In this document: in pieces, positions 11,641 through 22,016 of the stretch
How positions within the stretch are numbered: the first letter of the stretch is position 1
How the letters are laid out: each line of letters begins with the position of its first letter
DNA from: Tetrapyrgos nigripes
Lineage: Eukaryota > Basidiomycota > Agaricomycetes > Agaricales > Campanellaceae
Assembly: GCA_013368315.1 (NCBI GenBank)
Contig: JAACJM010000105.1
Span: 62,001 to 126,000 of the forward strand
Reading direction: 5' to 3'
DNA: 64,000 bases
The notes under the pieces: generated by a model
Told to the model about the DNA's origin: nothing
The model's database searches: none
What the model saw: the letters and a program-made list of their open reading frames with translations, nothing else
Position numbers and translations under genes: made by a program

Positions 11641-12660
11641 ACATCTGCCAAAATACTTGAGCAAAATGACGAAACTTTGATCCTCCAAACGCGAAAATTG
11701 GGAATTGATAAGACCGAACTTCGACTCGGAAGGACAGTGTATGGCTTAGGTGAGTTTATATAGGGTATTCTTTCTCGCCCTTCTAACGTTCGCCTCCAGT
11801 GCTTTTTTTGTCCCGATCGCGAGCGTAGCTCTCACCGTCGCCGCGAATATTCTGTCTCTCATGCCCACACTTTCCCAGGCTTCTACCACTCATGCAGAAC
11901 TGCCCTCAAACACCCCAAATGCATCATCCCATGCGCATGGTACTCCCAGACGTCGTAAAACGCCTCTGAAGAAAGGACCCGGTGTTAAAGCACAATCGGA
12001 AGTTGGAACTGCCTGTGCATCCCTGAAGCTGTCCAAGACGCGCTCTAGGATGAGCTTCAACTCCCATTTGATTCAGACGAATGGCAGTATAGTCACTATC
12101 ATCTTGTACATCGTATCCTTTTGCGTGACGATAGTTTCGTCGCCGCTACCGGTTTGGGCAAGAGTTTGATGTTCGAGGGTGTCACAAAGTTGGGGAAGAA
12201 GGGACTGGCAAAGGTTGTATGCCCTTTGAAAGCTCTAGAACAAGATCAGGTATGTCCCATATGCCTTCAATGCTTCTTCTCCCGTTCTTTTCTTATCTGT
12301 TTTCGTGTGCAGGTCGACCATACTCAAGCCAAGGGTCATCGTGCAGTTATGGTCAACGAAGACACTGAGAAGACACTGGCTCTCTGGGAAGACATCCGGA
12401 CAAAGGCTTAGCGCTCAGCTTGTCTACCTCTCTCCTGAGATGGCCCTGTCGGGTCCATTCCGCGACAACGTTTAGAAGGACACACGTGCGCGTTCTTGTC
12501 TACATGCTATTTTGTGGACGAAACTCATTGTGTCGATGAGTGGGGTGAAGACAAGTTTCATCCTTACTACAGCCTACAGGCAGCTCCCTTTGCTGCGCTC
12601 GTACACTGGATATGACGTGCACTTTGTGGCTTGCACCGCAGCTGTCTTACTCAAATGCCA
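11641..12660 (+). pseudogene. RecQ-like DEAD/DEAH helicase remnant
   Basis: Conserved helicase blocks appear in order but in different frames and with stops. They are a Q-motif-like region with an in-frame TAG near 12049, the Walker A region VAATGLGKSLMFEG (about 12130-12180), PLKALEQDQ, LVYLSPEMA, the DEAH-like box VDETHCVDEWGED (about 12512-12550), then QLPLLRSYTGYDV and FVACTA (motif III) after a frame change near 12575. One intron (about 12249-12312) still has good borders. Many Agaricomycete genomes carry dispersed, decayed RecQ-type helicases of this kind. The C-terminal RecA lobe is not visible. It cannot encode a working helicase. Confidence 0.75.
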
Positions 12661-14469
12661 GTACTGCAGAGTCTGGCAGGCGTAATAGTACTAGCGAAAA
12701 CGACACCGAGGAACGCCGCAACACTGTGTCCAAGGAACACCATGAGCAAGAATGTAAGATGAGTTCTCTTGCGGAAAGATAGTTTCTTTGAGTGAGGACC
12801 GAGTTTAGCTGACATAGAGGTCTGCCATATCTTGTTCCAGAAGTCGTCAAACCGCAGGTCATCTTCGTGCCGCTGTGAAGGCATGGAGAATAACTGAGTC
12901 TTTTTCAAGGAATTTCCAAATTCTTTTCCGGTAAGTATGACTAATGAGGTGCACTCTAAAGCTCTTCGCCTACCTCCAGCTTCAAGCCCATTGTACTGGA
13001 ACGGCCTCACTGTGGCCTTTGAAACGCAGTAATTATGGTGAATGTAGGCCTTTCACAATTGTGTCTGAATTGTAGCTCTTCCAGTACACACTCTCGGTTT
13101 CTATGTACTAGTTTTTTGTCTTACCATATCTCCGAATTCTATGGTGTTTATCTTCTTCAAATTAGTTCTGATAGCTCTAGTATCTGTGGAAACTGCTACA
13201 AGGACAAGTACAACTTTCCCTCTTAGAGTAGAGGATTAAGTGAAGAACTCTACTAGCAATGTGAAGTCCCTAATTTCGCGTCGTTTCTCACGAGCCCTTT
13301 CTTCAATGCGAAGGTCTCTGCACCGCAAGGGCAAGGGCTTGCTCCGAACTTTGTTTGGTTTTTAATTGATCCTTGTATTTTCTTGGTTGCTTTCCCTCGC
13401 GAATGGGTCTGGGCGGGGAACGAGACCTCCGACTAAGTAAGAGCATTTATTTCTCGAGCCATTGCAACCATGTAGTCGAACGACTTGGGCGAGAGTAGTC
13501 GTAGAGCTTTGAAGATGTTTTTAGTGCATGATTTTAAGTACATAGTAGCCGCTACTAGTAATAGTATAGCTTCTTCAAGCGATTTGCAAGCAAATTGTGA
13601 CTGAGCAGTGAGACACGATCGACTTTGACGCGATTTTTTTTGTAGCGTAGCCGGCTAACCTACTCGTGATTCTTGGTTTTGACTAGCTCAGCTGGGCGAA
13701 GCAACGTGCAATACTACTGTAAGGTACCAAGACAATTCAGACACAGGTGGAGGCTGTTCAAGGCCGGACGACGAGTGTCAGTCCGATACCCATCTGACAG
13801 TTGAGTTCGTTGTACTTGACTATAATTGGTTGCCCATTGGCCAACGATTGGACCAGTTCTGCATTCTGTTCTTACTAAAGTTGTACTAAAGATGCATCCT
13901 ATAGGTTTCTCCTGCTCATCCTCGAGTCCGTTCTTGACGCGCCCTGGAGGCTGATACCGCCGGCTTTGCGGCTTGCCAACCCTGCCGGCTTTTTAATAGT
14001 ACTTAACAGTTTGAGTTCCTGTCAGAGCTATGTACTAACACTGCCCCACTACTCCGCGCTATGAATATCTGTTTTGCTCCTTGTCAACCACTCATGGAAG
14101 AAGTGTAGCTGCTCTAACTACTTTCTGGATGAGCTTTCAAGCTGTCTTATCACACTAGAATCTTTCTGACCTCTCAGTCTGGTCGACTTCCCATCGAAAA
14201 GCTGAAAGGTCTGTCCAAAGTTTGTAAATCTCTATGGGGCTGCCGATGTGTCAGGACATTGTCGCATCGCCCATCCTATATATACGATCCTGATTGTGTC
14301 CTTAATGATCTACAGGTGGAGTAAATGGTGGTACGCCCGCTCGTTTCAGGCTGTCTTTTTAAAGCCATGAAGGCTCCATCTATTTCCTCATTTTCGCAGT
14401 TCCTTCTCCCCAACACTTTGAGCTTTAACTTAACTCTTTTTTCCCCTTCTTTTTACACGACTCGTAATA
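12661..14469. other. Gene-poor stretch
   Basis: An open frame at 13010-12651 (-) encodes a basic segment followed by one hydrophobic stretch (FLLMVFLGHSVAAFLGVVF), but I recognise no family and find no flanking exons. The rest up to 14.4 kb shows no gene. The last 150 bp is pyrimidine-rich and is the likely promoter of the gene starting at 14470. Confidence 0.45.
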
Positions 14470-15281
14470 ATGGCAGCGACTGGCGCAGCGTGAGTTTCGC
14501 GTTTTTCATCTGTATGCGACCATGTATCCGAACTGAAATCTTCCTCAGTAATGTCCTCCCTTACTCCCCTATCGGATCTGCCAAAATCGATGCTCTCGGT
14601 GCCCATTGCCAGGCTTTCTACTCAGGTCTCTTTGCAGGGAACGAAACTCAAGCTGTATGAGTTCACTCATTTTATGGACGATTCTCATCTCATACTACTC
14701 TTTTTGCAGCTCTCGGTTACTAATGTCACCGCATGGCACGTCATTCAATCGCCCACGGTCCCTTACAACGTGAGTCTCCTAGTCTTTGAGATTCGTTTGA
14801 GCGGCTCTGAATTTCTGTCTTCATCTCACAGGCATCCGTCTTTGCGGGCCCAGCGGGAGCTCTGCAAGTTGCTGAACAACAAAACGCCTTGATCACCACC
14901 AACAATCTCACCATCCGTGTTTTCACCCTCGGTGAAAGCCACTGTATCGCCAACGGTGTCGACGAACAAGCAACCTTGGTGAACAACACCTACGGCACGT
15001 TCAGATTCGAGTTCCTTGAGCACTCTTACTGGGAGAATGGCCTCATGATGAGTAAGTGGCCCTGTTCTTGTTGCTCGAATTGAGCAAGCGGTCTGATACG
15101 TATTTTGCTTCTAGGTGCCAAGCCCTACTTCTATAATCTCTACCCTGTCATGCGCAACCAGATGCTCGCCAAGGGCGCCCACAGATACGTCGCTTGGAAA
15201 GACGTTGACGCCAAGGCCAGGGAAGCTGACATCGCCGAGTTCGACTCCACCCGTCCCAACTACGACCCCCACACCATCTAA
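14470..15281 (+). CDS. Unrecognised 190-aa protein, intron-rich and well-formed
   Basis: Exons are 14470-14489, 14549-14654, 14710-14769, 14832-15051 and 15115-15281. All have GT-AG borders and sum to 191 codons including the stop. The protein starts MAATGAANVLPYSPIG and ends NYDPHTI. There is no signal peptide, membrane helix or family motif that I know. It appears compact and globular, with segments such as NNLTIRVFTLGESHC and NGTYGTF-like beta-rich stretches in the middle and an Arg/Lys-rich part near the end. Third codon positions favour C in the last two exons, which suggests good expression. It is probably a conserved basidiomycete protein of unknown function; that is inference from gene quality, not from a search. 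Confidence 0.75.
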
Positions 15282-15772
15282 GCGGTTCGTTGTTGGTGCT
15301 CTCGACCATCGCTTCGTGAAAAAGCAGGGAACTAAAATCATCGCTCGTTGTGTTTGGCTGGACTGCTCATGCGCATTAATACCGTCCTAGACGCACTCAC
15401 GTACATACACATTCGCTTTTCCATCATCCGTCAATGGAAGATATTTATCATAGTATCTATGTAATTGCAATGACAATTATTTTGTACAAGCATTTGTGAG
15501 CGTCAGAAGGAGGAATTTCCGCGTTGTAGTCTTCGAGTGATCATTTCGATCCAAAAGGACTTTGAATTTGGTCTGAGCTTGAGGCTACAAACCGAGTGGT
15601 GTGTACAAGCTTGCTTAGCTGAAGGTAGTGTAGCAGGGTAAGAATGCGCACTCGCCATGTCGAGGGTTAGCTGAGCTCTGCCATTCTGGAGCTCGGAGCC
15701 CGCTGCATAGGCTTTAAGGTTCCTCTGTGAAGAGGCAGGAGGAAAAAAAACGGCATTACGTAATCTTCATAA
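15282..15772. other. Intergenic
   Basis: 3' flank of the 190-aa gene. The run of eight A at 15743-15750 is a T8 tract on the minus strand and a good RNA polymerase III terminator for the tRNA just to its right. Confidence 0.6.
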
Positions 15773-15856
15773 AGTTCCCGGCGTGGATCGAACACGCGAC
15801 CTCGGGATTTCAATTTCAAATTGCAATCCCACGCTCTACCACTGTGCTACGAGAAC
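15773..15856 (-). tRNA. tRNA-Cys (GCA) with a 12-nt intron
   Basis: On the minus strand the acceptor stem GTTCTCG pairs with CGGGAAC, allowing one G-T pair. The D arm is GCAC-AGTGGTA-GAGC with one A-A mismatch. The anticodon stem is TGGGA/TCCCG with loop TT-GCA-A, and the T arm is GCGTG-TTCGATC-CACGC. A 12-nt insertion directly after position 37 is where nuclear tRNA introns sit. The discriminator base is U, as expected for tRNA-Cys. A T8 terminator follows. Confidence 0.88.
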
Positions 15857-16362
15857 ACGTACTAATTAGCAACTTCTGAGATACTTGGACGAGATAGGGC
15901 TTGTAAGCCTTCCCGAGGAAACTGTGGGACTCAGGCCGAAGGAGTCAGAACCACCTCGGGGTAGGACATCTTGTCTAGTCTTCCCTACGGGCAAATTAGA
16001 CTTAAATTAGACTCAATACCCACTAAAATCCCGATATTGTCGTCGGATAGGGCATATATTCCTGTTTCAGCCTTGCCATGTGGCGATTCCTTTTTATAAA
16101 CGAGCATTCGCAATCCTTTTTTCTTTCCTTCTACCACCATCTCCTTCAAAATGCCTGTTCTTGTGCTGTGACAGGGTGGACAACCAATCCACCCTGTCTT
16201 TCTCGCCTAGACTCATCTTCTCATAGACTTCATAGACTTCATAGACTTCAAGACTCGTAGACGTCCATAGACATTCGGACACCGCAAAAAAAAAATCTCC
16301 AAGACTTTTGATAGACGAATCCCTAGACTTTCTAGACTTTCTATCTTATCCCGTATACGGCT
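15857..16362. other. Intergenic, promoter of the methyltransferase gene
   Basis: Contains a short array of CATAGACTT units at about 16222-16250, with further AGACTTTCT copies to 16345. Pyrimidine-rich DNA leads to the ATG at 16363. Confidence 0.5.
16222..16250 (+). repeat. Short CATAGACTT tandem array
   Basis: Three adjacent copies of the 9-mer CATAGACTT, followed by degenerate AGACTT units, in the 5' flank of the methyltransferase gene. Confidence 0.8.
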
Positions 16363-17907
16363 ATGTATACTAGTAATTTGACTCCAGTTTGTCCAGCCTC
16401 GGACGTGGCTTCCCGGTCTTCAAAAGACTCGGTTTTTCTACCTCCCTCATCGACCCTTCCACCCCTTTCTAAACTTTCCACCTTCACTTCATATCACATC
16501 TCTCGCGTGTTGGGTGATCTTAAAGCTCTCTATTGGCCTCCCAAAACTCACTTCTCATCGACATCTTCATCCGTCGTTCCATCCAATCTGGTATTACCAA
16601 CCAGAAAACTTAAACATCTCCAGCTCATCCACGATCACTCTGTCCCGGATTCCGGTTATGCTTCTGCTGAAGAAGACGAGGAGGACGATGAAGATGAAGA
16701 GGAGGTCTTAGTCGAGGGCGCATACCTCGATGAGGAGCTCAACGAACGTGCCGAAGTACTTCGTGCAGACCCTTTCGAACGTGCGTTCGCTATCAAGTGG
16801 GTCACCGGGTTCATCGCAAGGGCGGATATTTGGGTAGAGGAGGCTTGTGTAGACGAAGAGGATGAGGGACTTGACGAAAGCGAAGGTGATAGCACAAGGG
16901 AATGGAAAAGTCGTCAAGAGGTTGTGGACAAGGCTACAGCCATTCTAGGCCTCTTCATTGGAGATGAAGGCTCAGGAGAGGATGATGCTGCCGTCACTAG
17001 AACTTTTTCCTTCCCTTTTGGCTCAGCTGTAGATGACCTGGGTGGAGAAGGAGCTGGGCAACAGGTCGTGAAGGCCGAGCTCAACGATGACCCACTCGAC
17101 AATACAGACCATACTTCTGTCGGTTTACAGAGCTGGGCCAGCGCCATTGTCATGTCGGAGAAAATGTGTGCAGATCCTGTGGCTTTTTCGCTCGGGTCTA
17201 CTGACGTTGCTGGGAATAGGAGGATATTGGAGTTGGGCGCAGGAACGGGTCTGCTGAGTATCGTCGCTGCCAGGATTTTGGAGTTGCAATCCCAATCCCA
17301 ATCTCACAGTACCAAACATACGACGAATACCATCATCGCAACCGACTTTCACCCAGACGTCCTAGCCAACTGTACTCGAAACGTTGAGACCAATTTTCCA
17401 TTCTCCTCATCTGCCTCTGCCTCTGCCCCTACCTCTGCATCTCACTCCCCAATCCTCGTACAAAAACTCGATTGGGAATACCCCGATTACACTCACCCTG
17501 TCGACGACCCCTTCGATATCATACTCGCCGCAGATGTCATCTACCACCCAGAACACGCGAAATGGATAAGAGGTGTTGTAGAGAGGTTGTTGAGGAAGCC
17601 TACTACTAAGCGTTCCACGACCGCTTCTCAGACGTCGTCCTTAACTACTGATGACACCGATACCGATACCCACCCACCACCCCGGACAGGAGGCATCTTC
17701 TGGATGATGATGGCAGTTCGTTCAACGGGTAGACATGAGGGGTTGGATAAAACTGTGGATGAAGTTTTTGCAGATTCTGCGGATGATGAGGACTCTCAGT
17801 GTCAGTGGAAGCTGACTATAACTCACCGTGCCGAATTCGCTAAACAAGGTGGACTGGGAAGGGCAGATGAGGGTGGGTATAAGTTGTTTGGGATTGAGTG
17901 GGTTTGA
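16363..17907 (+). CDS. Family-16 SAM-dependent methyltransferase, probable protein-lysine methyltransferase (EFM2-like)
   Basis: An uninterrupted 514-codon frame. The N-terminal half is acidic (an Asp/Glu run around residues 105-120) with a segment DPFERAFAIKWVTGFI. The C-terminal half is a seven-beta-strand methyltransferase. Its motif I is ILELGAGTGLLSI (about residues 287-299), post-I is ATDFHPDVLANC, and the family-16 DxxY-type motif lies in ADVIYHPEH (about residue 395). The upstream WASAIVMSEKM segment is also typical of the METTL21/FAM86/EFM group, which methylates lysines on translation factors and chaperones. The acidic N-terminus plus an FxIKW-type segment makes me favour an EFM2 (elongation factor 2) relationship, but this subfamily call is tentative. 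The absence of introns is unusual for this neighbourhood. Confidence 0.8.
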   Translation: MYTSNLTPVCPASDVASRSSKDSVFLPPSSTLPPLSKLSTFTSYHISRVLGDLKALYWPPKTHFSSTSSSVVPSNLVLPTRKLKHLQLIHDHSVPDSGYASAEEDEEDDEDEEEVLVEGAYLDEELNERAEVLRADPFERAFAIKWVTGFIARADIWVEEACVDEEDEGLDESEGDSTREWKSRQEVVDKATAILGLFIGDEGSGEDDAAVTRTFSFPFGSAVDDLGGEGAGQQVVKAELNDDPLDNTDHTSVGLQSWASAIVMSEKMCADPVAFSLGSTDVAGNRRILELGAGTGLLSIVAARILELQSQSQSHSTKHTTNTIIATDFHPDVLANCTRNVETNFPFSSSASASAPTSASHSPILVQKLDWEYPDYTHPVDDPFDIILAADVIYHPEHAKWIRGVVERLLRKPTTKRSTTASQTSSLTTDDTDTDTHPPPRTGGIFWMMMAVRSTGRHEGLDKTVDEVFADSADDEDSQCQWKLTITHRAEFAKQGGLGRADEGGYKLFGIEWV

Positions 17908-18328
17908 AGTGGGGTGCTGGGGCTAGGACTGGGGTCGGAGTGAGGGTTTAGAACATGAACGAGTGGTTGGGGTGCTCGTTCATGCAGATAATAATACTGG
18001 ATTGTGGTGTGACGGGGAGATGCTATTACGTGACTGAAGGGAAGAAATGCAGCTGGAGCTGAGTCGTCTTTTTTTTGGTTGGGACGTTGGGTTTGATTGG
18101 GCTGGGTTGGCATAGAACCCTCAAAAATTATACAGTAATACGACCATGACTTGCATGATTCATCATTAGAATATAGACAGCATAGACAGTGTTGTATTTT
18201 TGTATCGATATAGGGTTTACGGTCATTTGGTGGTACTTTCATATGTGAGCGTTTTCTTTCGGTAGCTGCGCGACTTATCAGTGGCGTTCCCCAAATCCTC
18301 CCTGTTGAAAGTTGGTTGAAAGAGTCGG
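17908..18328. other. Intergenic between convergent genes
   Basis: Shared 3' flank of the methyltransferase and the DUF6535 pseudogene. No gene is seen. Confidence 0.5.
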
Positions 18329-21300
18329 TCAGTCAGAATCTCTGAAATAAGACAAACTTTTACCCACTTTGGTGTCTCTGGCGGCTGGATCTGAGTGCTG
18401 AGCACTTTGGCCTTGGACAATAGCTTGGCAATGGTCATACAAAGCCTGCTCATACTCAATCATTCCTCCAAACGTCGGTGATTCTCTGTGAAGATCTATA
18501 GCTGCAAGCAGAATCATTACACTTTCCATATCATCAATCCACGTCCAATCTCTGCTGATGCTAAAAACCGCAACCTCAAAGAGACGTTTCCATTCCGGAG
18601 GCGTTGGATAATGCCAGTTGATATAGGAAGAAACTATCTTCGACGTAGCCCGTGCCCAAGCAATCTGACTCGTCTTGTATGCTTGACGGGGCTGACGCCT
18701 CCTTGCGCGTCTGACGAACGGTAGTGGGGCTAAATTGTACTCGATACAAGTGCTGGCATACTTGGAAATGATGATGAGGTTTATTGAGACCAAGTAATCG
18801 TAAATTTTGCCTCGCCATTGCTGATATTCCCCAAATGAACAAGGACTAGGAGGACTGTCTGGTACTGGGTCACCCGGCAGTAGTTGTTCCCCAAGCATCC
18901 GGATCGTCATCAGTTGCGAGTCTGTGAAAACCCGATGAACGTCAAATGATGCGTCGTCTTGAGAAGGATGCTGAGGTGCAGAGTCCAGAGAATCAAGGAT
19001 ATGATTGCACAGTATCCATTGTGTGTATGCCTCCTACGAAAGTGTACATGCGGTGGGTCCTTAGGTGAGATGCGTACCCAATGGCTTCATTGACACGGTA
19101 GGCGATATTTTGCAGGCGAAAAGCGATAGTCTCATGGGACGAGAACACCAGAATGTTATAGAGCGACGTAATACCGAAAATGCAGTCCTCATCGTTCTTT
19201 GCACCATTGCGCAAGTCATAGACGAGACACGTGTCTAGATGATGGGAGGTAGGGTCTTGGATTAATGGTGCAGCCGCGTCGGTCACCAGGCGGGCAAAGT
19301 AGCGCTCTACAATAGCTCGACAATATGTAGGCTCAGGGAGCGAGGAGTGGCCATAATTCGTCGAGAAGAAAACTTGTAGACACCGTAAAAAGAGCTGGTG
19401 AGGAACAGTTCCACGAGTATCCCGAAAGACGTTGTCTGGGGTCAGCCCGATGGCTAGGAGAGGCGCGTAGGTTCCAACTGCCTCATCTGCGTCAATGTCG
19501 AGCGACGCATCAAAGCAATCAATTGAAATGGCAGAAGTAATGATATTTTCGGTTGTTTCCATTTCAAAGGGAGTCACATTGGTGTATAGAGCCAGGGCTA
19601 AAACACTCGCTCATAATAGACAACTGAGCGGCTTTCCAACGTCCAGGGTGCTGCAGGCAGGCAACCAGCTCTTTCGCGTATCGCAGAAGCCAGTCAAGGT
19701 CGGCACTTGTGACAGCTGCTAGGCTGCCCTGATGAAGGGTCTGCATGAGATTAGAAAAGCAGTCCCTGAATGACTGAGAGTCCCACTGGTGAATATCCTG
19801 GATGGTAGTCGCTTGCAGCACAGTCTTCGCTTGGTCGAGCTGTCGATGTATTGCGGCTTTATCCTCGGTTGGAGAAGACTGTAAGATTTCTGCAACTCTG
19901 TCTATACAGCGTTTAATACTTTGCAGCCTGCTCGTTCGTACAAGCGCCAAAGTGGAGATACGGTGACTCGCTGCGGGACCGTCGACAATCCTCAACTTTT
20001 GCGCCAATCTCCGGTCAAACCAGAAAGCTGGGATACTGTATCCGGGGAAATGAACAGAATCTGTAGTCGCCAAGAAATAGGCTAGGGACCACAAAGCCTT
20101 GAGTGCAGCTGTCATCAGGCGATCCTGAGAGACGGGGTCTGCTGAGAGTGCAGGCTGAGCAATGAAATTGGAGATGCGTGAGATGAGATTATGTGCTGGA
20201 TTAGGGGAGTGGACTAATGCGAATATGATTGTCGCATTAGCGACGCGAACCCCACCAGGCTTCAGGATGACCTCTGGTATGGCCTCTAAGAGTGGAAGAA
20301 GTTCGGTGTCTTGGTGAAGCGAATTCAATGTGTACTCTATGCAGAGTCTATCACGAGAAACTGAGATTTCGGATGACTTCTGCACGATTGCGTTGTTGAG
20401 GCTGTAATTGGGACGTATGCCCCGCACCCTAGGTAGGCGTCTGATTATCCCATTCCAAGAGCGCCAGAGGATATCGGAAAGAGGGGTGCGATACGGGGCG
20501 TCAAAGTAAAGAAGAGGGAGGAGGGAAAGGCCAATGTAGATGGTTGTGAAAACTGCTAAAACACCTGCCATGATGTACATCAATGACGAGTTGACAGGTT
20601 TAAGAAACCCGACGAGGCCTGCGAAGAATAGCAATAGCGACAGGTGCAAAAGGATGGGTATAACGTCCACAAACGTATGCATGCCAAACTTCCGTAATCC
20701 AAAATAAGAGAACGCGAGAACTCTGGCGGAAACGACGGAAGATGGTCGCATATTCACTTTGTGGATGAAGTCTCGAGTCCACTGCTGCACGAATGTCGCG
20801 AGCAGGGAGCAAGTGAGCGCCAGAGAAAGGCTGAGGAACCAAAGGGTATTGCATACGAGAGCTGATGTAGAGGGCTGATAAGGAGACGGGATCTCAAACG
20901 ATGCAGCTGTTCCGTTCGAGATAGACACTAATCCTTGCGCTATTTGGATCAGGATGTCCACTGTCTCATCTGCTGGGTCAACTTGGAGCGTCTTGTAGCT
21001 TTCAACGATGAGTGCGGTGAGAGTTGCGGAGTAAAGGGCAGACTGCTTGTGCGTCAGGCAAAGCTAGTCCAGGGTAGTAAAGAAACGACATACAAAAAGG
21101 AGCATTCCATCCATATCACTCTTCCATCCTTCAAGAAGACTTATATCGTACCGCTTTGCTTCGCCAAGGTACACCTCCCACAACCCGGAACACGATTCTT
21201 CATCAGACTTGCTGGACTGAAATTCTGATTTCATTGGAAAACCATCACAGTCGGTCCAGCGAAAAAAAAAAAAAAAAAAACAAAGTCTAGCTCACCGTTT

Positions 21301-21335
21301 CTGTCCTGCGTCCCTTTCTCTGCGTCTGCAGACAT
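18329..21335 (-). pseudogene. DUF6535 membrane protein, paralogue 1, two frameshifts
   Basis: Exon 1 is 21335-21296 (MSADAEKGTQDRN), exon 2 is 21224-21094 (LLEGWKSDMDGMLLF) and exon 3 runs from 21042 to about 18329. The N-terminal third carries the DUF6535 signature: a helix SALYSATLTALIVESYKTLQ, then LALTCSLLATFVQQW and two further hydrophobic helices. The rest is a long helical cytosolic region. Comparison with paralogue 2 shows a net loss of five bases near 19599-19608 (after SIMSE) and one extra base near 19029-19039 (before EAYTQW). Summed length is 3n+2, as two +1 shifts predict. Conserved protein sequence continues across both breaks in the other frame, so they are mutations rather than introns. 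The family's function is unknown to me. Confidence 0.85.
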
Positions 21336-21487
21336 TGTTGGCAATGAAGCAGGCCACGGGTAGATATTTACTCCAGTTAGGTGTCTGAGCGCTAAAGTTG
21401 ATATGCATCTCCGCGTTTACTTTCTGCGATGTGCAGAAGTGTTGCACTGGGTGCAGATGAAAATATAATCAGTGGCATATTTTGAAG

Positions 21488-21556
21488 ATATCTTGAAGAT
21501 GCTCTGATCTATATGATATCCTCAGCACTTTGTAGTATCTTCAAGACATCTTCAGA
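21488..21556. repeat. Imperfect inverted repeat (hairpin)
   Basis: TTGAAGATATCTTGAAGAT on the left is mirrored by ATCTTCAAGACATCTTCA on the right with a short spacer, forming an about 18-bp imperfect stem. Confidence 0.6.
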
Positions 21557-21913
21557 ATAAAATGCTCATCATATCTTGATGTGCACGCAGTGTTGTTGGC
21601 ACTATGTTGTAGAGAAGACTGAGTAGAGTTTAGAGAAAGTGATTTGCGTGTTCGTTGTTGATGGTTATGATCCAAGAGATTTCTCTCCATCACTTGTCCC
21701 GCTTACGACCCACTTCAGCTTTTGCTCTCGACTACTACCATACTTGGACTCTATCCGCAACTATCGCCCGTAAATCATCTCAGATGATACCTTTCGTAAA
21801 GGCTGGGCGCTGGAAGAGGTTAACAGGTAATAAGCCCTTGTATCATCTGATTAATGTTCTTGGCTGATCTTTTCACAATTTTTAGGCTTTCTTAGCCAAG
21901 CCCTTAATGCACA

Positions 21914-21921
21914 TATATAAA
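21914..21921 (+). promoter_or_regulatory. TATA box of the P-type ATPase gene
   Basis: TATATAAA about 95 bp before the ATG at 22017, in a typical fungal core-promoter position. Confidence 0.5.
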
Positions 21922-22016
21922 GCAACCACAGCTCTTGTTAAGAGGATTGCCCACAATCTTCTCCAGAACCGTACGATTGATCCTGCCCTTGACGAATACA
22001 AACCACAAGCAGAATC

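Larger units (their letters stand above)
21336..22016. other. Divergent intergenic region between DUF6535 copy 1 and the ATPase
   Basis: Holds a hairpin-forming imperfect inverted repeat at about 21488-21556 and the TATA element of the ATPase gene. A short open frame at 21655-21867 has no recognisable content. Confidence 0.5.

Noticed and set aside
10005..12660. A terpene biosynthetic gene cluster
   Set aside because: Only the cyclase is present; the next gene-like region is a dead helicase and no oxidase or transporter is visible.
12651..13010. Minus-strand 119-codon frame with one hydrophobic helix
   Set aside because: No family, no partner exons; it lies within the decayed helicase area and may be a shadow.
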